A stretch of 64,000 nt of DNA from Thinopyrum elongatum (GCA_011799875.1 CM022302.1:526394228-526458227), one strand, 5' to 3'; shown: positions 34,642-44,502, numbered from the stretch's first letter. Made by a program: numbers and translations. Notes: generated from the sequence alone by a model not told the origin.

Positions 34642-35135
34642 CTATGTAAAACATTTCAATGCAACAACAAATGCGATCATAATCGCAATTAAGGTAACAA
34701 TTGATCCAATGGCATAATGATACCAAGCCTCAGTATGAATGACATCTTTTTTAATCTTTCTAACCTTCAAGCGCATTTTATCCATCTTGATCTTGTGATC
34801 ATCGACGATATCCGCAACATGCAACTCCAATGCCATCTTCTCCTCCTCAATTCTTTTCAATTTCTTTCTTCAAGTAATCGTTTTCTTTTTCAACTAAATT
34901 TAACCTCTCGACAAGAGGGTCGGTTGGAATTTCCGGTTCACATACCTCCTAGATAAAACATCTATGTCACGTTGGTCGGCATAATTGTCATAAACACTAA
35001 AAAAACAAATAGTTATAAAAGATAATATATACCACATCCGAATCATAGACAGGACGAGGGCCGACGGGGGCGGATACCAAAACCATCGCACTATATAATA
35101 ACAAACAATAATAAAAGTAAGAAAATTATACAAGT
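34642..35135 (-). pseudogene. Small coiled-coil plus membrane-segment ORF in the TNP2 leader
   Basis: On the minus strand a charged heptad-like region (LVERLNLVEKENDYLKKEIE, about 34935-34868) runs, after a one-base frame change, into KRIEEEKMALELHVADIVDD and then a single hydrophobic segment, AIGSIVTLIAIMIAFVVALK, ending at a stop at 34642. So a coiled coil of about 60 residues is followed by one C-terminal membrane span with a very short tail. Upstream, a region with YADQRDIDVLSRRY follows an acceptor-like site near 35000. It sits between the TNP2 promoter and the TNP2 ATG on the same strand. I recall similar frames in other wheat CACTA copies, but function is unknown and no such protein is part of the classic En/Spm set. 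The frame break means this copy is dead. Confidence 0.55.
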
Positions 35136-35431
35136 ATCAATCTAAATCATACAAGTAAGAATTTTTTTCTTTTAGAAAGAAGATAAGAACAAGAGGCTCA
35201 CCACGGTGGTGCCGGCGACGAGATCGTCGCGGGCGATCGACGGCGGTGAGGACGGGGACGGGACAGGACGAACCGCCAAATCTAGACAAATCTTGAGGAA
35301 AATGGAGTTTGGACAAGGAGCTTCGAGAGGAGAAAGCTTAAGTGTGGCTCGGGCATTTCATCGAACACCTCATGTGCATAGGAGGTGAGCTAGAGCACCA
35401 CAAAGCTCTCCCACGGTCGGCCAAAAAAAAA

Positions 35432-35451
35432 CAGAGCAGTGCACTGCTCTG
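35432..35451. repeat. 20-bp perfect palindrome just downstream of the CACTA-1 TATA box
   Basis: CAGAGCAGTGCACTGCTCTG equals its own reverse complement. It lies in the presumed 5' leader of the TNP2 transcript, about 16 bp from the TATA box. Confidence 0.9.
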
Positions 35452-35466
35452 CTCGTGGGCAGGGGG

Positions 35467-35474
35467 TATATATA
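35467..35474 (-). promoter_or_regulatory. TATA box of the CACTA-1 TNP2 unit
   Basis: TATATATA directly inside the right subterminal repeats, with minus-strand transcription leading through a GC-rich leader to a donor-like GGTGAGCC near 35205. Confidence 0.6.
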
Positions 35475-35774
35475 GGGCTCTCTTTAGTCCTGGTTGGTGG
35501 CTAAAACCGGGACTAAAGGACAATATTTGATCCCGGTTCCAGCCACCAACCGGGACTAAAGGTTGTGGGCCAGGAGCGAGGCCCATTGGTCCCGGTTCGT
35601 GTCCGGAACCGGGACCAGAGGGGTCAGACGAACCGGGACCAATGGCCCCCGAGGCCCGGCCGGCCCCCTGGCCTCACGAACCGGGACTGATGCCCCCTTT
35701 GGTCCCGGTTCGTGATTGAACCGGAATTAATGCCTTTATCCAGGCCTCAACCAAAGCCCTGTTTTCTACTAGTG
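35475..35774. repeat. CACTA-1 right subterminal repeats and terminus
   Basis: Repeated GGTCCCGGTT / AACCGGGACTAAAG in both orientations up to the terminal CCCTGTTTTCTACTAGTG. Same motif as the left end and as 20290-20560. Confidence 0.88.
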
Positions 35775-35792
35775 AATATAAAGCATGATTTA

Positions 35793-36416
35793 CAAGAAAG
35801 AACAACCTATTATCAAACATCAGTTAGCATAGTGTAGGGTCGGCGTTGACAATATGGTAGGGTAGGAGTCTCACATCACACCACCGCCACACACCGTAGG
35901 TTGAAAGCAACCTTGCCGGAGCAACCAAAAGCAGGAGGTTGACTCACTGGTGCTGGAAAGTCGTCTCCAGCGATGCAGCCCGGCTCATTTTTCAAACTTT
36001 TTTCAGCAGCAGTAATACTTGAACTTCACTGACTTTTTTTCTGAAGCAATTAAATGTGCAGACCACACAGGGAAGAGGGCAAATTTTTCTTTCGTTCTAG
36101 ACATTTTTTAAATCACATGGAGATCACACAATCACAAAGAGGAAAATAAAGAAGGAAAAAAATTATGCATTTTTCTTTTTTTTTTCTTATACATAGAAAA
36201 TGTTGGATCATACGAAGAACACAAATTTATGAGCAAAATTGGGGGAGGGGCAGAATGGAATCAGAGTGTGCACTTCACAAAGAACTTTTACTCAATATGA
36301 TCTTGTGTTGTTGTTCCATCCGAACTTCTCGAAAATTTCTTTTGAACTTGTTTGGTGTTCCGGAGAAAACCTTGTAGTATTTTTTTGTTTTTCTATGAGA
36401 CAGAGTTGCAGAACAC
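35793..36416. other. Unassigned DNA right of CACTA-1
   Basis: AT-rich with no recognised gene or element end. It continues the chromosome flank beyond the 118-bp duplication. Confidence 0.4.
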
Positions 36417-36586
36417 CATAGTTTTAAATAGCCGGCTATAGCCCCGCTATAGCTCCGCTATAGCTATTTGATCATGTTGCCGCTAATTGATTTCATGTAC
36501 AATTTGCCGCTATAGCCTCGCTATAGCCCCGCTATAGCTGTTTTTAAGGGTTCCCGCTATATGTCATAGCCCGCTATTTAAAACAC
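36417..36586. mobile_element. Short MITE with TTTTAAATAGC ends
   Basis: 170 bp. Left end CATAGTTTTAAATAGCCGGC; right end read backwards GTGTTTTAAATAGCGGGC. The 10-bp sequence TGCAGAACAC flanks it on both sides (36407-36416 and 36587-36596). The interior repeats GCTATAGC motifs (CCGCTATAGC, six or more). The duplication length fits Mutator-like or hAT-like elements; the superfamily is uncertain. Confidence 0.8.
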
Positions 36587-38452
36587 TGCAGAACACACGA
36601 CAAAACAAGCACAAATGCGTTCCCCTCTTTATAGCTTTGGATACCCAAGGTGTGTGTTGTTCCGAAAGAGAACATTTTGAACTATCCGTGGACAAAAGTA
36701 TGAACTTCTCATACACATTTTTTTGTGTGTGTATCCACATGTTTTCTTTTCTATGTTCTTTCTTTGATCTACATGACAGAAAACTGTCTTTTTCAATTCA
36801 GTGTACTACACACACACACGCACAACATATCCACATTTTTTTGGCTGACATCAAATGAAAAAGGTTTCAGTCCCACAGGCATACACAATCGAGCTACCAT
36901 GAATTTCTATATTTTTTACAAAAAAAAAGCTTTTTGCGAGAACTTAGATAAACATTTGCCCATGAGCAGTACTATATTAACATCTCCTATACAAAATTGT
37001 TTGTCTTTGACACTAGCGGGTGGACCGCCACAAGTGGATGGCGGCGTACGTTGGTGAACAGGAGAAGGAATAATGGTGATGCCGATGAAGGTCGGATTCG
37101 GTCGTCGCTGCAGTCCACACGCGACAACAATCTCGACCCTCTGTGGCAACGGGGTCGACAACGAACGGAATGCAGCGCTCCACACATCTCTCCATGACCA
37201 GATGCCCACATCTGCATCGATTTCACTAGGCAAAACAAAGAGTTTTTTATGAGAGCTGCATCGACGAACATGGTTAGGCACTCGCGACACCATCGAGTTT
37301 CAGATTTTCAGTTAGACTTGCTGTCTGCTAGAGCAATGTGCAGAGTTTCAGTTTCAGAGTTTTTTAGCTCGGTGCCTACTGATTTAGGCTAACCAACTAT
37401 CTAAGAATTATGTAAAAGTAACTAACAGTAGCACCAGTTTCTAGACCAACTATTTACTGAGCTGAAGGAATATATGGATGGTCTAATTTCAGGGCAAATT
37501 CACTAGGTATGAAACTAACAGAAGTTCGGAAGAAGCTGGGCAGAACTGCAGAACATGAAGAACACTCACCGCCGGAAGATTTTGGAGGAGCATTTTCATA
37601 GGAATGGACGCTGCGTTTTTTGGTGCAGGGGCCTGGACTCAAAGCTCTGCACTAGGGAGTAGGTGGGAGATGTTCGTCGCCCCTGAGATGCTCCTCGTCG
37701 GACGCCCCTGAGGTGCTCCTTGCCGGACGGGCAATGTTCTCCTCAGCGGCCCTGTTTTGCCGTGAGCCGCGCGAACTATGGACAGGAGTAGCGGCGGATC
37801 CCAATGGATCTGTAGCTGAGGTGGGATCCATAGCAGGTGGGAACTCCAACTGAAGTATGGGGCGAGGTTTGTAGGAGATGGGGAGCATCCGGCGGAGGCG
37901 CGGCGGGGCCGTGCGCGTCGGCGGCGGGTGACAGGCCGGAGCCAGGGGTCCGTGGTGTGTGGCGCGTCGAGGCCGTGGCGGCGGCGGAAGGTAGCGCGCC
38001 GGAGGCAGGGGGCCGGTGGCGCGCGGGTGGCGGTCGGGGGTTGGGAGGTCGGATGATTTAGTTCGGGAATACCTCGTCCCTCGTGATCAGAATATTATTC
38101 TATCCTAGGGTCAAATTTGGAAACAATTGACGGAAGGAATATAGCTAGCTCGTCACGCATAAAATTCGTGTGTGTTTGCATGACAAGGGCCATCGTCGAA
38201 TTCTTGTGTGAGTTACATCTCAGTCTAGTCTTTGTAGGCATATACATGCCCATGTTTGCCATGCATGAAGTATGAACTCGATCTCTGAATAAGATCACTC
38301 AAAACTCATGCTATCATCAGGTTGGTGTACAATGGGAATGAACCTGCTGGACAATTTCAAGATTCATCTTCGTCCATGATACATATGTGCATGCGATGAC
38401 ACATCCATGCATGATTGGCTGGTTATGCTGAGAGGTGGCCATGCATGTACGT
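36587..38452. other. Unassigned intergenic DNA, GC-rich at 37640-38060
   Basis: No convincing gene. A minus frame at 37652-37888 (begins MLPISYKPRPILQLEFPPAMD) has no motif I recognise; the opposite strand is open over the same region, typical of GC-rich sequence. A CA-rich patch is at 36808-36828. Confidence 0.4.
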
Positions 38453-39030
38453 ACTAGTAGAAAAACCTCCTTCAGTCCAGGTTGGGCGGGACTATGGATT
38501 TGAGACTAAAAGGCATGATCCTTTAGTCCCGGTTGTCACAACTGGGAGTAAAGGTCTTCTAGGCTAAAAATAATAAAGCCTACCACCATTGCAACTCATG
38601 GGATTCGAACTCAAGACCTCATGTATTGCCTCATGCGCAACTTATCACCCCACCTACCTAACACATGTGATTTTGCATGGGATGCTTTCCTTTTGAACTA
38701 GCCTATGGAGGACCTTTAGTCCGGGTTGGTGTTATCAACCGGGACTAAAGGGTGTTTTAGTCCGGGTTGGTAATAGCAACCGGGACTAAAGGTAGACCCT
38801 TTAGTCCAGGTTAGTGTTATCAGTCGGAACTAAAGGGTCAAGGCCTTTAGTGCCGGTTGGTAACACCAACCGGGACTAATATATGACCTTTAGTCCGGGT
38901 TGTTGTTATCAACTGGGACTAAAGGTCCTCTGACGCCCATGAAACTTGGAACCGGGACTAATGCTCATATTAGTCCCGGTTCCAACTCTCGCCGAGACTA
39001 ATGTGCTGAACTAAAGGTCCTTTTACCCTT
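38453..39030. mobile_element. Small non-autonomous CACTA-type element, ends degraded
   Basis: Left end TACTAGTAGAAAAACC, a one-base change from CACTAGTAGAAAAACC. The body is made of inverted CCGGGTTGGT..ACCAACCGGG repeats between 38700 and 39000. The right end (AAAGGTCCTTTTACCCTTT) resembles the mirror terminus but is truncated or mutated, and no 3-bp duplication could be confirmed. No coding region. Confidence 0.65.
38575..38660 (-). repeat. tRNA-like (SINE-like) segment with B-box
   Basis: On the minus strand GAGTTCGAATCCC fits the RNA polymerase III B-box (GGTTCGANTCC), preceded by TTAGGTAGGTGGGGTGATA, a weak A-box candidate. It sits inside the small CACTA-type element. Without an outline of the ends this may be only a chance resemblance. 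Confidence 0.3.
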
Positions 39031-39032
39031 TC

Positions 39033-39257
39033 GTGTGCTTGCCGATGGAGGTATCTTTCATGACACCGCCGGCAACACCAAGCAGAAGCTCCAGAGTCGT
39101 AAGCTTTGGCTGGTGCGCGCCTCTTCCAAGAACTGAAGCAAACAACTACAGCCTCGGCATTTGCAGCGCGACGACACTGACCATATCATCATTCGTCGCC
39201 GCCTCTGCCATGGTTGGTGACATGCTAGCTCTGTGGCAACCAAATCTTGGACAGTGA
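39033..39257 (+). pseudogene. Unrecognised exon-like frame
   Basis: 75-codon open frame, MEVSFMTPPATPSRSSRVVS onward, with a hydrophobic stretch (LTISSFVAASAMVGDMLALW) near its end. Codon use looks exon-like and a GT follows the end (GGACAGTGAGT at 39250). I do not recognise a family. It may be an exon fragment caught by a transposon. Confidence 0.25.
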
Positions 39258-39429
39258 GTCAGTTCCTCAAGAAACACACGCAGGCGCTTTGTCTCTCTCC
39301 CTCTTGTTGTGTTTGTGTGCCAAAAAGGAGAGAAATAAAAGGTCATATTTTTCTGACGCGGCCGACAGATTGCGTGCATACAGGAGGCCTAGGTCATATG
39401 ATTCTAATGATCTAGCATATATCTATCGA

Positions 39430-39665
39430 CTAGCCTGGCCTCGGCTTATATAATATACTAGAGGACTAGGATAATAAGAGTCCTAGCCGAATACGTTATC
39501 GGAGAGGAGTCCTTGTCTTGATCACCAAGTCTTGTGGAATCCTCCTTGTATGCGTCATGGGCTGCCCGAAGTGGCCTATCGGTGAACCGCCATGGGGGTC
39601 CTCGGCCCGATCCACCTGGTCGGGAGACGACGTGGTGAGTACCCCCTAGTCCAGGACACCATCAC
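39430..39665. repeat. LTR-like tail fragment
   Basis: The segment ending GGTGAGTACCCCCTAGTCCAGGACACC resembles the end of abundant Triticeae gypsy-type LTRs. No matching start, primer site or duplication was found, so this is a truncated piece or an accidental resemblance. Confidence 0.3.
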
Positions 39666-39791
39666 TCCCCGACGGCCTCTCTCTCACTGAGGAGGCGCTA
39701 CTTTCAACAGAGAAATCAGGGCCTCAGTATGTTGTTGGATTGACCCCCCCCCCCCTTAAGTTTCCTACCACATGACTTCGCCTTGTGCCCA

Positions 39792-39977
39792 GGATAGTCA
39801 CACGTGTAGCAAGAGTGAAGTCTGATTTAAACCTTGAAGTTGTAGGGCTCGTCTAGAATGAACCCTCACCCCTGAATCCCTGAAGTTTGTACCTTGTTCT
39901 TTCTAATCCTGATTGTTTTTAACCTTGCAGTCCTATCCAAACAGGATAGTCACACGTGTAGCAAGAGTGAAGTCTGA
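39792..39977. repeat. 35-bp direct repeat pair
   Basis: AGGATAGTCACACGTGTAGC with 15 further bases occurs at 39792-39826 and 39943-39977, 151 bp apart. The intervening part is partly mirrored later (near 40120-40210, ACGTCCGGGATTAGAGAGGA), which suggests a foldback structure. Confidence 0.75.
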
Positions 39978-40401
39978 ATCCCTTTTTGCTCCTACGCTCC
40001 TACGCACCATGCATGCATGCATGCACTCACTTCGTTTTTCCTTTAAATAAGTCAGCAATCCCGGTCTCCCCTGCCACATCAGCAAATCCACTCCTGAAAA
40101 GGCAACAAGGTTAAAAACGTCCGGGATTAGAGAGGACAAGGTATAGACTTTAGGGATTTGGAGGTGAGGGTTCGTTTTCAACGTGCCCTAAAACTTCAAG
40201 ATTTAAATTAGACTTCACTCCTTCTCGTATTGGATTTTAAACTCCACTTTGGATCGTTTCTCCTTCAGTTTACCATTAATCGCCACCGATGTATCCAGCT
40301 TGTCCACTGGAAGAGCCACCCTCACACGTACAAAGTTTCCACGACGTCTTGTGTTCGATTCCTTTCTCTGCGATCCTTTTTTTTTTGCCTATAATTCTAT
40401 G

Positions 40402-40520
40402 ATATACACGGAATTAAAAAAGTTTGGCCGCCGGGGTTCGAACTCGAGACAACCAAAGCAACGAGGACGTAAGGCTAGGTGTAACAACCACTGCACGAAA
40501 GAAGTCCACTAACTCCCTCA
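40402..40520 (-). repeat. tRNA-derived SINE-like module, copy 1
   Basis: On the minus strand it reads GTGCAGTGGTTGTTACACC (A-box like), then about 34 bp later GAGTTCGAACCCCGGCGG (B-box like), then a T-rich tail. This order matches tRNA-derived SINEs of grasses. A near-identical copy is at 41611-41730. The left side continues into the first bases of the long inverted repeat (GAAAGAAGTCCAC) described next. Confidence 0.5.
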
Positions 40521-41610
40521 GATAAGTTAATGGAGAAATCTGCCATTGTTTTGCCAACAAAATCAGATAAAACAAGACAGGAAATCTACAGGAAAACAAT
40601 TCAAGCAACGCCCTCTTCCTCGGCATGGACTACCTCATCCAGCTCCTGGCGTCTAGTCACCGTCGTCGCTCACATGCTCCCTGCCGCCGCCATTTTTGCC
40701 ACCGAGCTCGGTGGTAGGCAGAGGGGCCGCCGCCACACCTCTCCCTGGACGCCATCTCCTCCCCCATCTGACGGCGCCTCCTCCTTGTATCTTCCACTAC
40801 CGGGATGCCAGATCCACGCGCTCGCCACTGTTCGAACGGAGAAGAACGGGGTGGAGCTGATGCTGGCCTAGAGGTCACAGGAGTCGCGATTAGAGAGGAG
40901 ATGAAAGCCCCACCATTCTTCCACTACTTCTCGTTCCGCCCTACACCGGCCTCTTCTCCATCCTGCAATGCGTGCGACGCCTAGAGCTCGGGCCTCGCTG
41001 CCCCATCCCAGCAGGTCGACCTCGCTGCTCCCCCACCGCCGGACTCCTCGCTGCTCCATCGCAGGGCCACGCTGCTCCATCCCAGCAGGCCGGCCTCGTG
41101 CCAGTCTCCCGGACCTCTCCTACTCCTCCACCCCAGCGAGAAGACCCCGCCTCCCCAACCCTTGGTCGTGGGTGAAGAAGAGGCTATGGGGTGAGCAGCT
41201 TCTCAGCGTCGGACAGAGATGATGGAGGTCGAATATGGCGGCGACGGCGGCGGTGGCGGCTGGCGGGAGAGGATGGAGGAGAAGGAGAGGGGTGTTGCGC
41301 TGTGGATCCAGGGGAAAGAGGGATTGGTGGGATGGCGGCCCGTGCGGGCGCGCCAATCGTGCGACGTGCACGCGACACACAAGGACAGGCTTGTCACGCA
41401 CCCCAAAACGGTTGACCCAGCCAATTCGCGGGAGAGAATGAGCCCACCAGTCATTGGGCGCTCGAAACTACAGCGAGGTAAAAAAATAACACAGATCCAA
41501 CGTCTCAGAACATTTTGAAGACCAGATTGACCAGATCCAATGGCCAAAAGCGAAGGAAATCGAGGGAGCTCCCTGGAGGGGGGTCGCCCAGCCTCCTTAT
41601 ATGTTAAAAT
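40521..41610. other. GC-rich unassigned DNA between the two SINE-like modules
   Basis: Contains several open frames on both strands (for example 40868-41402) caused by GC richness; I recognise no domain. It is bracketed by two direct copies of the SINE-like module. Confidence 0.4.
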
Positions 41611-41730
41611 ACACAGAATTTAAAAAGTTTGGCCGCCGGGGTTCGAACTTGAGACAACCAAAGCAACGAGGACATAAGGCTATGTGTAACAACCACTTCA
41701 CGAAAGAAGTCCACCTAACTCCCTCAGATT
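41611..41730 (-). repeat. tRNA-derived SINE-like module, copy 2
   Basis: About 120 bp nearly identical to 40402-40520, with the same A-box/B-box order on the minus strand and the same join to GAAAGAAGTCCAC. Confidence 0.5.
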
Positions 41731-41777
41731 TTAGAAATCGGCCACTAAACCCCCTTAACTCTAAAATTGGATATTTA

Positions 41778-42161
41778 GGCCCCGTTCGGATCTCCTCCAG
41801 GATCCAGCTTCTCGAAAATCCCGTGAGAAGCGACCCGAACGGGTCAAATCCGAGAATCCCGCTTCTGGAGAACTAGCGGCCTGCAGTGTAATTTTTGGGA
41901 GCAGGTCCAGCCCAGCTTCGAAAAAACGGGAAGCAAAAGTTACTCGAAATTACATCCGATTGCCCTCCCGAAGTGCCATCGAACCGTTTTTTAGCTCGCT
42001 GCTAGCTCGGCCTAACAGGCCAAGCCCATTTTACTGGGCTGTGTAACGCGAGGAGTTGCTCAGGCCAGCCGAACGCGAGGCTGCTCCAGCGAGAAGCTGC
42101 AAGCCAGCTAGAATTCCAGAAGCCAGCTAATCGAGAAGCTAGATGAGATCCGAATGGGGCC
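41778..42161. mobile_element. PIF/Harbinger (Tourist-type) MITE
   Basis: 384 bp with ends GGCCCCGTTCGGATCTC and, read backwards, GGCCCCATTCGGATCTC, flanked by the 3-bp duplication TTA (41775-41777, 42162-42164). It lies in the left inverted repeat; the right inverted repeat carries the same site uninterrupted. Confidence 0.88.
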
Positions 42162-42882
42162 TTAACCCCCTGATTTTTAGAAAGCCAGACATAACACCCC
42201 CTGATAGCTTTAGAGGTGGATTTGGGAGTGGTTTTGTCCACCAGGCCTGCAACCACATGATTTCTCATGGAGTGTCGATCAACACTCACGCCACTGTTTC
42301 GGCCCTGCTTCCTCGCCATCAATATCCACGTTGCCACTAGATGCTGCAGCTCTCCCTCACTCACCTCTCATCCCCGTCGCCCGCGTCCAAACTGACCCAG
42401 CCGATGGCCGCTGCTTTGATCCCCGCACTTCTTGAGTTGGCCCTGGAGAAGAGCTTCAAGTGGCAGTTGGACTTCTATAGAACCTATTGACTTGTTGGTT
42501 ACATGTTTGCCATGTTAATTTTTAGTTAGAGAAGCATGTCAACCTTATCGATTTGTTGGCTCCAAATGGTTGATTGATTTGTTCAAGCATCTCAACTTTG
42601 ATCGATTTTATATCTCCACACGAGACCAGTTTCAGTTGCAGTTGGTCGGCTCCATGCCACCACACGCACACGCTGTCATGCCGTATCCGTTTTCACATTG
42701 CAGGCTCAGCTCCAGCTCCAGCGCTCCATGCAGCCAAGCACTCTCCGGCGACACAGGACGACAGCAACGAAGCATGCTGACGGTTTTGCTCAATCCTCGC
42801 TACGACCCTTCTATGTGGCGTGGCTAGCTTTCTCTATCCTGATCAATTAACATATGCATGCACAATAGAGCCGGCTGATTGA

Positions 42883-43104
42883 TCATGCAGCCTGCCCGAA
42901 GGCAACACACACGTACACAAGGTCCTTATCAATCTTTGCTTTGTCCAATTCAGTACTAGTAGCAACGCACGGGTCACTCGAAATGATCGGATCGCCACAA
43001 GCAGTGCCAGTGTCAGACAAGCCTTCGCATTGTCGCCATGAACAACTTCGACCACTGCTCGCCCCTACTGCCAACGACAGAAGAAGTAGCAGGAGCAGCA
43101 CCAT
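42883..43104 (-). CDS. Small secreted cysteine-containing peptide-like ORF
   Basis: 73 codons starting right inside the right inverted repeat of the long-inverted-repeat element. The first 17 residues (MVLLLLLLLSLAVGASS) form a textbook signal peptide with cleavage expected near residue 18. The mature part would have cysteines at 21, 26, 36, 46 and 66 (odd number). No family recognised. It could be an exon of a captured host gene rather than a complete gene. The overlapping minus frame 42843-43055 is a shadow. Confidence 0.4.
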   Translation of the reverse strand: MVLLLLLLLSLAVGASSGRSCSWRQCEGLSDTGTACGDPIISSDPCVATSTELDKAKIDKDLVYVCVAFGQAA

Positions 43105-43355
43105 CAGGCGCTACGAGTCGCATCGTGAACAGGTAGGCCCTATGTGCACCTTAGCTTTTTTTTCCTTCTGTTAACTCGTGCCACATTGCAAAACTGCTTA
43201 GTGAAACCACTTAAAACAATGTGTGGGGGTGTTATGTCTGGTTTTCTAAACATCTGGGGGTTAAATACCTTGTTTTAGAGTTGAGGGAGTTAAGAGGCCG
43301 ATTTCTGAAATCTGAGGGGATTATGTGGACTTCTTTCACCACAGCACTATGTGTA

Positions 43356-43541
43356 CGTTCTTGTGAAATAACAGTGCGTTAGTAATTTGACCTGCTCCAA
43401 ATATTTGAATTCAAATTACATTTGAAAATTTCGAATGGTATTTGGTCGGTATTTCGTGGTAACCATGGTAACCGCATTTTTCGCCCCCCATCCGTAATTT
43501 TTTGGTATTCGGTATCCAAAACCTTCATTCTGACACCTTCT
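43356..43541. other. AT-rich DNA with GGTATTTGGT motifs
   Basis: No gene. Palindromic GTGGTAACCATGGTAACCGC lies at about 43458. Confidence 0.4.
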
Positions 43542-44085
43542 TCATCCCATAATATGCTTCAATGAGCAGGGGTCATGCTCGTACTGCCACGGACCTCCTA
43601 GCAGGACTCTCACCGTATCAGCTTCACACCCAAAGTGGATGACGTATTTGTTATGTCCCTGGTAGTAGTCTAGGTCCTTCAACCTCCATCCATCCTGAAT
43701 ATTTTCAAAAAGCGCCCTTGGAGTTTGCCGGTCCAGAGAATAGACCAGCATGATCACGGTCCTTGAGGTCCACCTCAGCAAGCTTAACATCACCTTCCGA
43801 GTCATCTCCTTCTCTGAATTCTTCTGGACCGTCCGAACCTGGTGTCCCCCTCTCCTAGACCGCCGGCTCGTGGCTCTCTGACGCCACCTTCTTCATCTGG
43901 TTCCATATGGTAGGCGCCTGCAACTACGGGTTCTTCGCAGCTTCAGGTCCCTCAATGGAAGGCTTCGGGCGGGTAGCATCCACAGAGGGAGCCCCATAAT
44001 CGCCCCCACCCTCCTCCGGGTTCACCTCAGTCGCCGGCGACAATTGTTCCTTTTCCTATGCGGACGATGACATCATGGCGGCTGG
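43542..44085 (-). pseudogene. DUF4283-type protein relic
   Basis: The minus frame at 43805-43542 contains WRLKDLDYYQGHNKYVIHFG followed by RVLLGGPWQYEHDP, matching the DUF4283 pattern (short beta strands, then V..GGPW.....L.L). Upstream, 44085 to 43810 reads an acidic N-terminal stretch with several stops. DUF4283 proteins in plants are mostly retroelement-related (zinc-knuckle ORFs near LINE reverse transcriptases). No zinc knuckle or reverse transcriptase follows. Confidence 0.5.
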
Positions 44086-44192
44086 GGGCTTGGGCAACGG
44101 CGTCTCAGTTGAGAGATTGGATCGATCCGGCGGCTTACGCGGCTTATGGTGTTGTTCCTCCCACGCCCCAGGGCGGTACAGGAAGAGGCGCT

Positions 44193-44502
44193 AATTAGCA
44201 GTAGCGCGGGAAAAAAACAGGGGCTACTGCTACTGACTTAGCAGTAGCGCGGCTCGGTGGAACCACGCTGCTACTAAAATTGACTGACCGTTCCGTCATC
44301 CTAGGTTTAGCAGCAGCGCGCTCTAGCTAACCGCGCTACTGATAAAGTAATAGTAGTAGCGCGGTTTTTTTGGGTGACGCTACTGCTAATTTTGAAACTG
44401 GCCACATGGCGGGCCCCGGTTAGCAGTAGCGCGTGTGTCAGAAGCGCGCTGCTGCTATCTTATTAGGAGCATTGCGGTTTACGACCAGCGCTACTGCTAA
44501 GT
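44193..44502. repeat. CACTA-2 left repeat array, in front of TNP2
   Basis: Repeated GCAGTAGCGC / GCGCTACTGCTA in both orientations (about ten half-sites). It is followed by a pyrimidine-rich stretch (44517-44640) typical of a 5' leader. It is a likely TNPA binding region and promoter. Confidence 0.8.

Larger units (their letters stand above)
12365..35774 (-). mobile_element. CACTA-1: 23.4-kb En/Spm-type transposon with nested insertions
   Basis: Left end CACTAGTAGGAAACAGGG, right end read backwards CACTAGTAGAAAACAGGG (17 of 18 match). The 3-bp duplication AAT flanks it (12362-12364, 35775-35777), as expected for CACTA elements. Genes are on the minus strand: small coiled-coil/membrane ORF, TNP2 transposase, TNPA/Ulp1-like gene. 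Inverted copies of CCCGGTTGGT..ACCAACCGGG lie at both ends and also in the middle (20290-20560). A solo LTR (18214-19797) and a copia element (23763-32905) have inserted into it. Without them it would be about 12.7 kb, a normal size for an autonomous grass CACTA. All its genes now have stops or frameshifts. Confidence 0.93.
5099..35792. repeat. 118-bp tandem duplication, copy B split by three transposons
   Basis: Copy B is present as 5099-5165, about 6238-6241, 12334-12364 and 35778-35792. The gaps are filled by a Mutator-like element, a copia element and CACTA-1, each with its own target-site duplication. Joined in order, the pieces match copy A apart from a few substitutions and small indels. 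Confidence 0.88.
41700..43355. mobile_element. DNA element with long inverted repeats
   Basis: The left part 41700-41777 plus 42162-42210 and the right part (43190-43355 read backwards) match over roughly 160 bp: GAAAGAAGTCCAC, then CAGATTT(T/C)AGAAATCGGCC, ACTCTAAAA, and CCAGACATAACACCCCC. The interior has a secreted-peptide-like ORF. Long inverted ends with carried gene-like pieces fit a Pack-MULE or foldback element. Exact ends and target duplication were not resolved. Confidence 0.65.

Noticed and set aside
37652..38061. Host gene candidate on either strand
   Set aside because: Both strands are open through GC-rich sequence and no motif, intron pattern or homology could be recognised.
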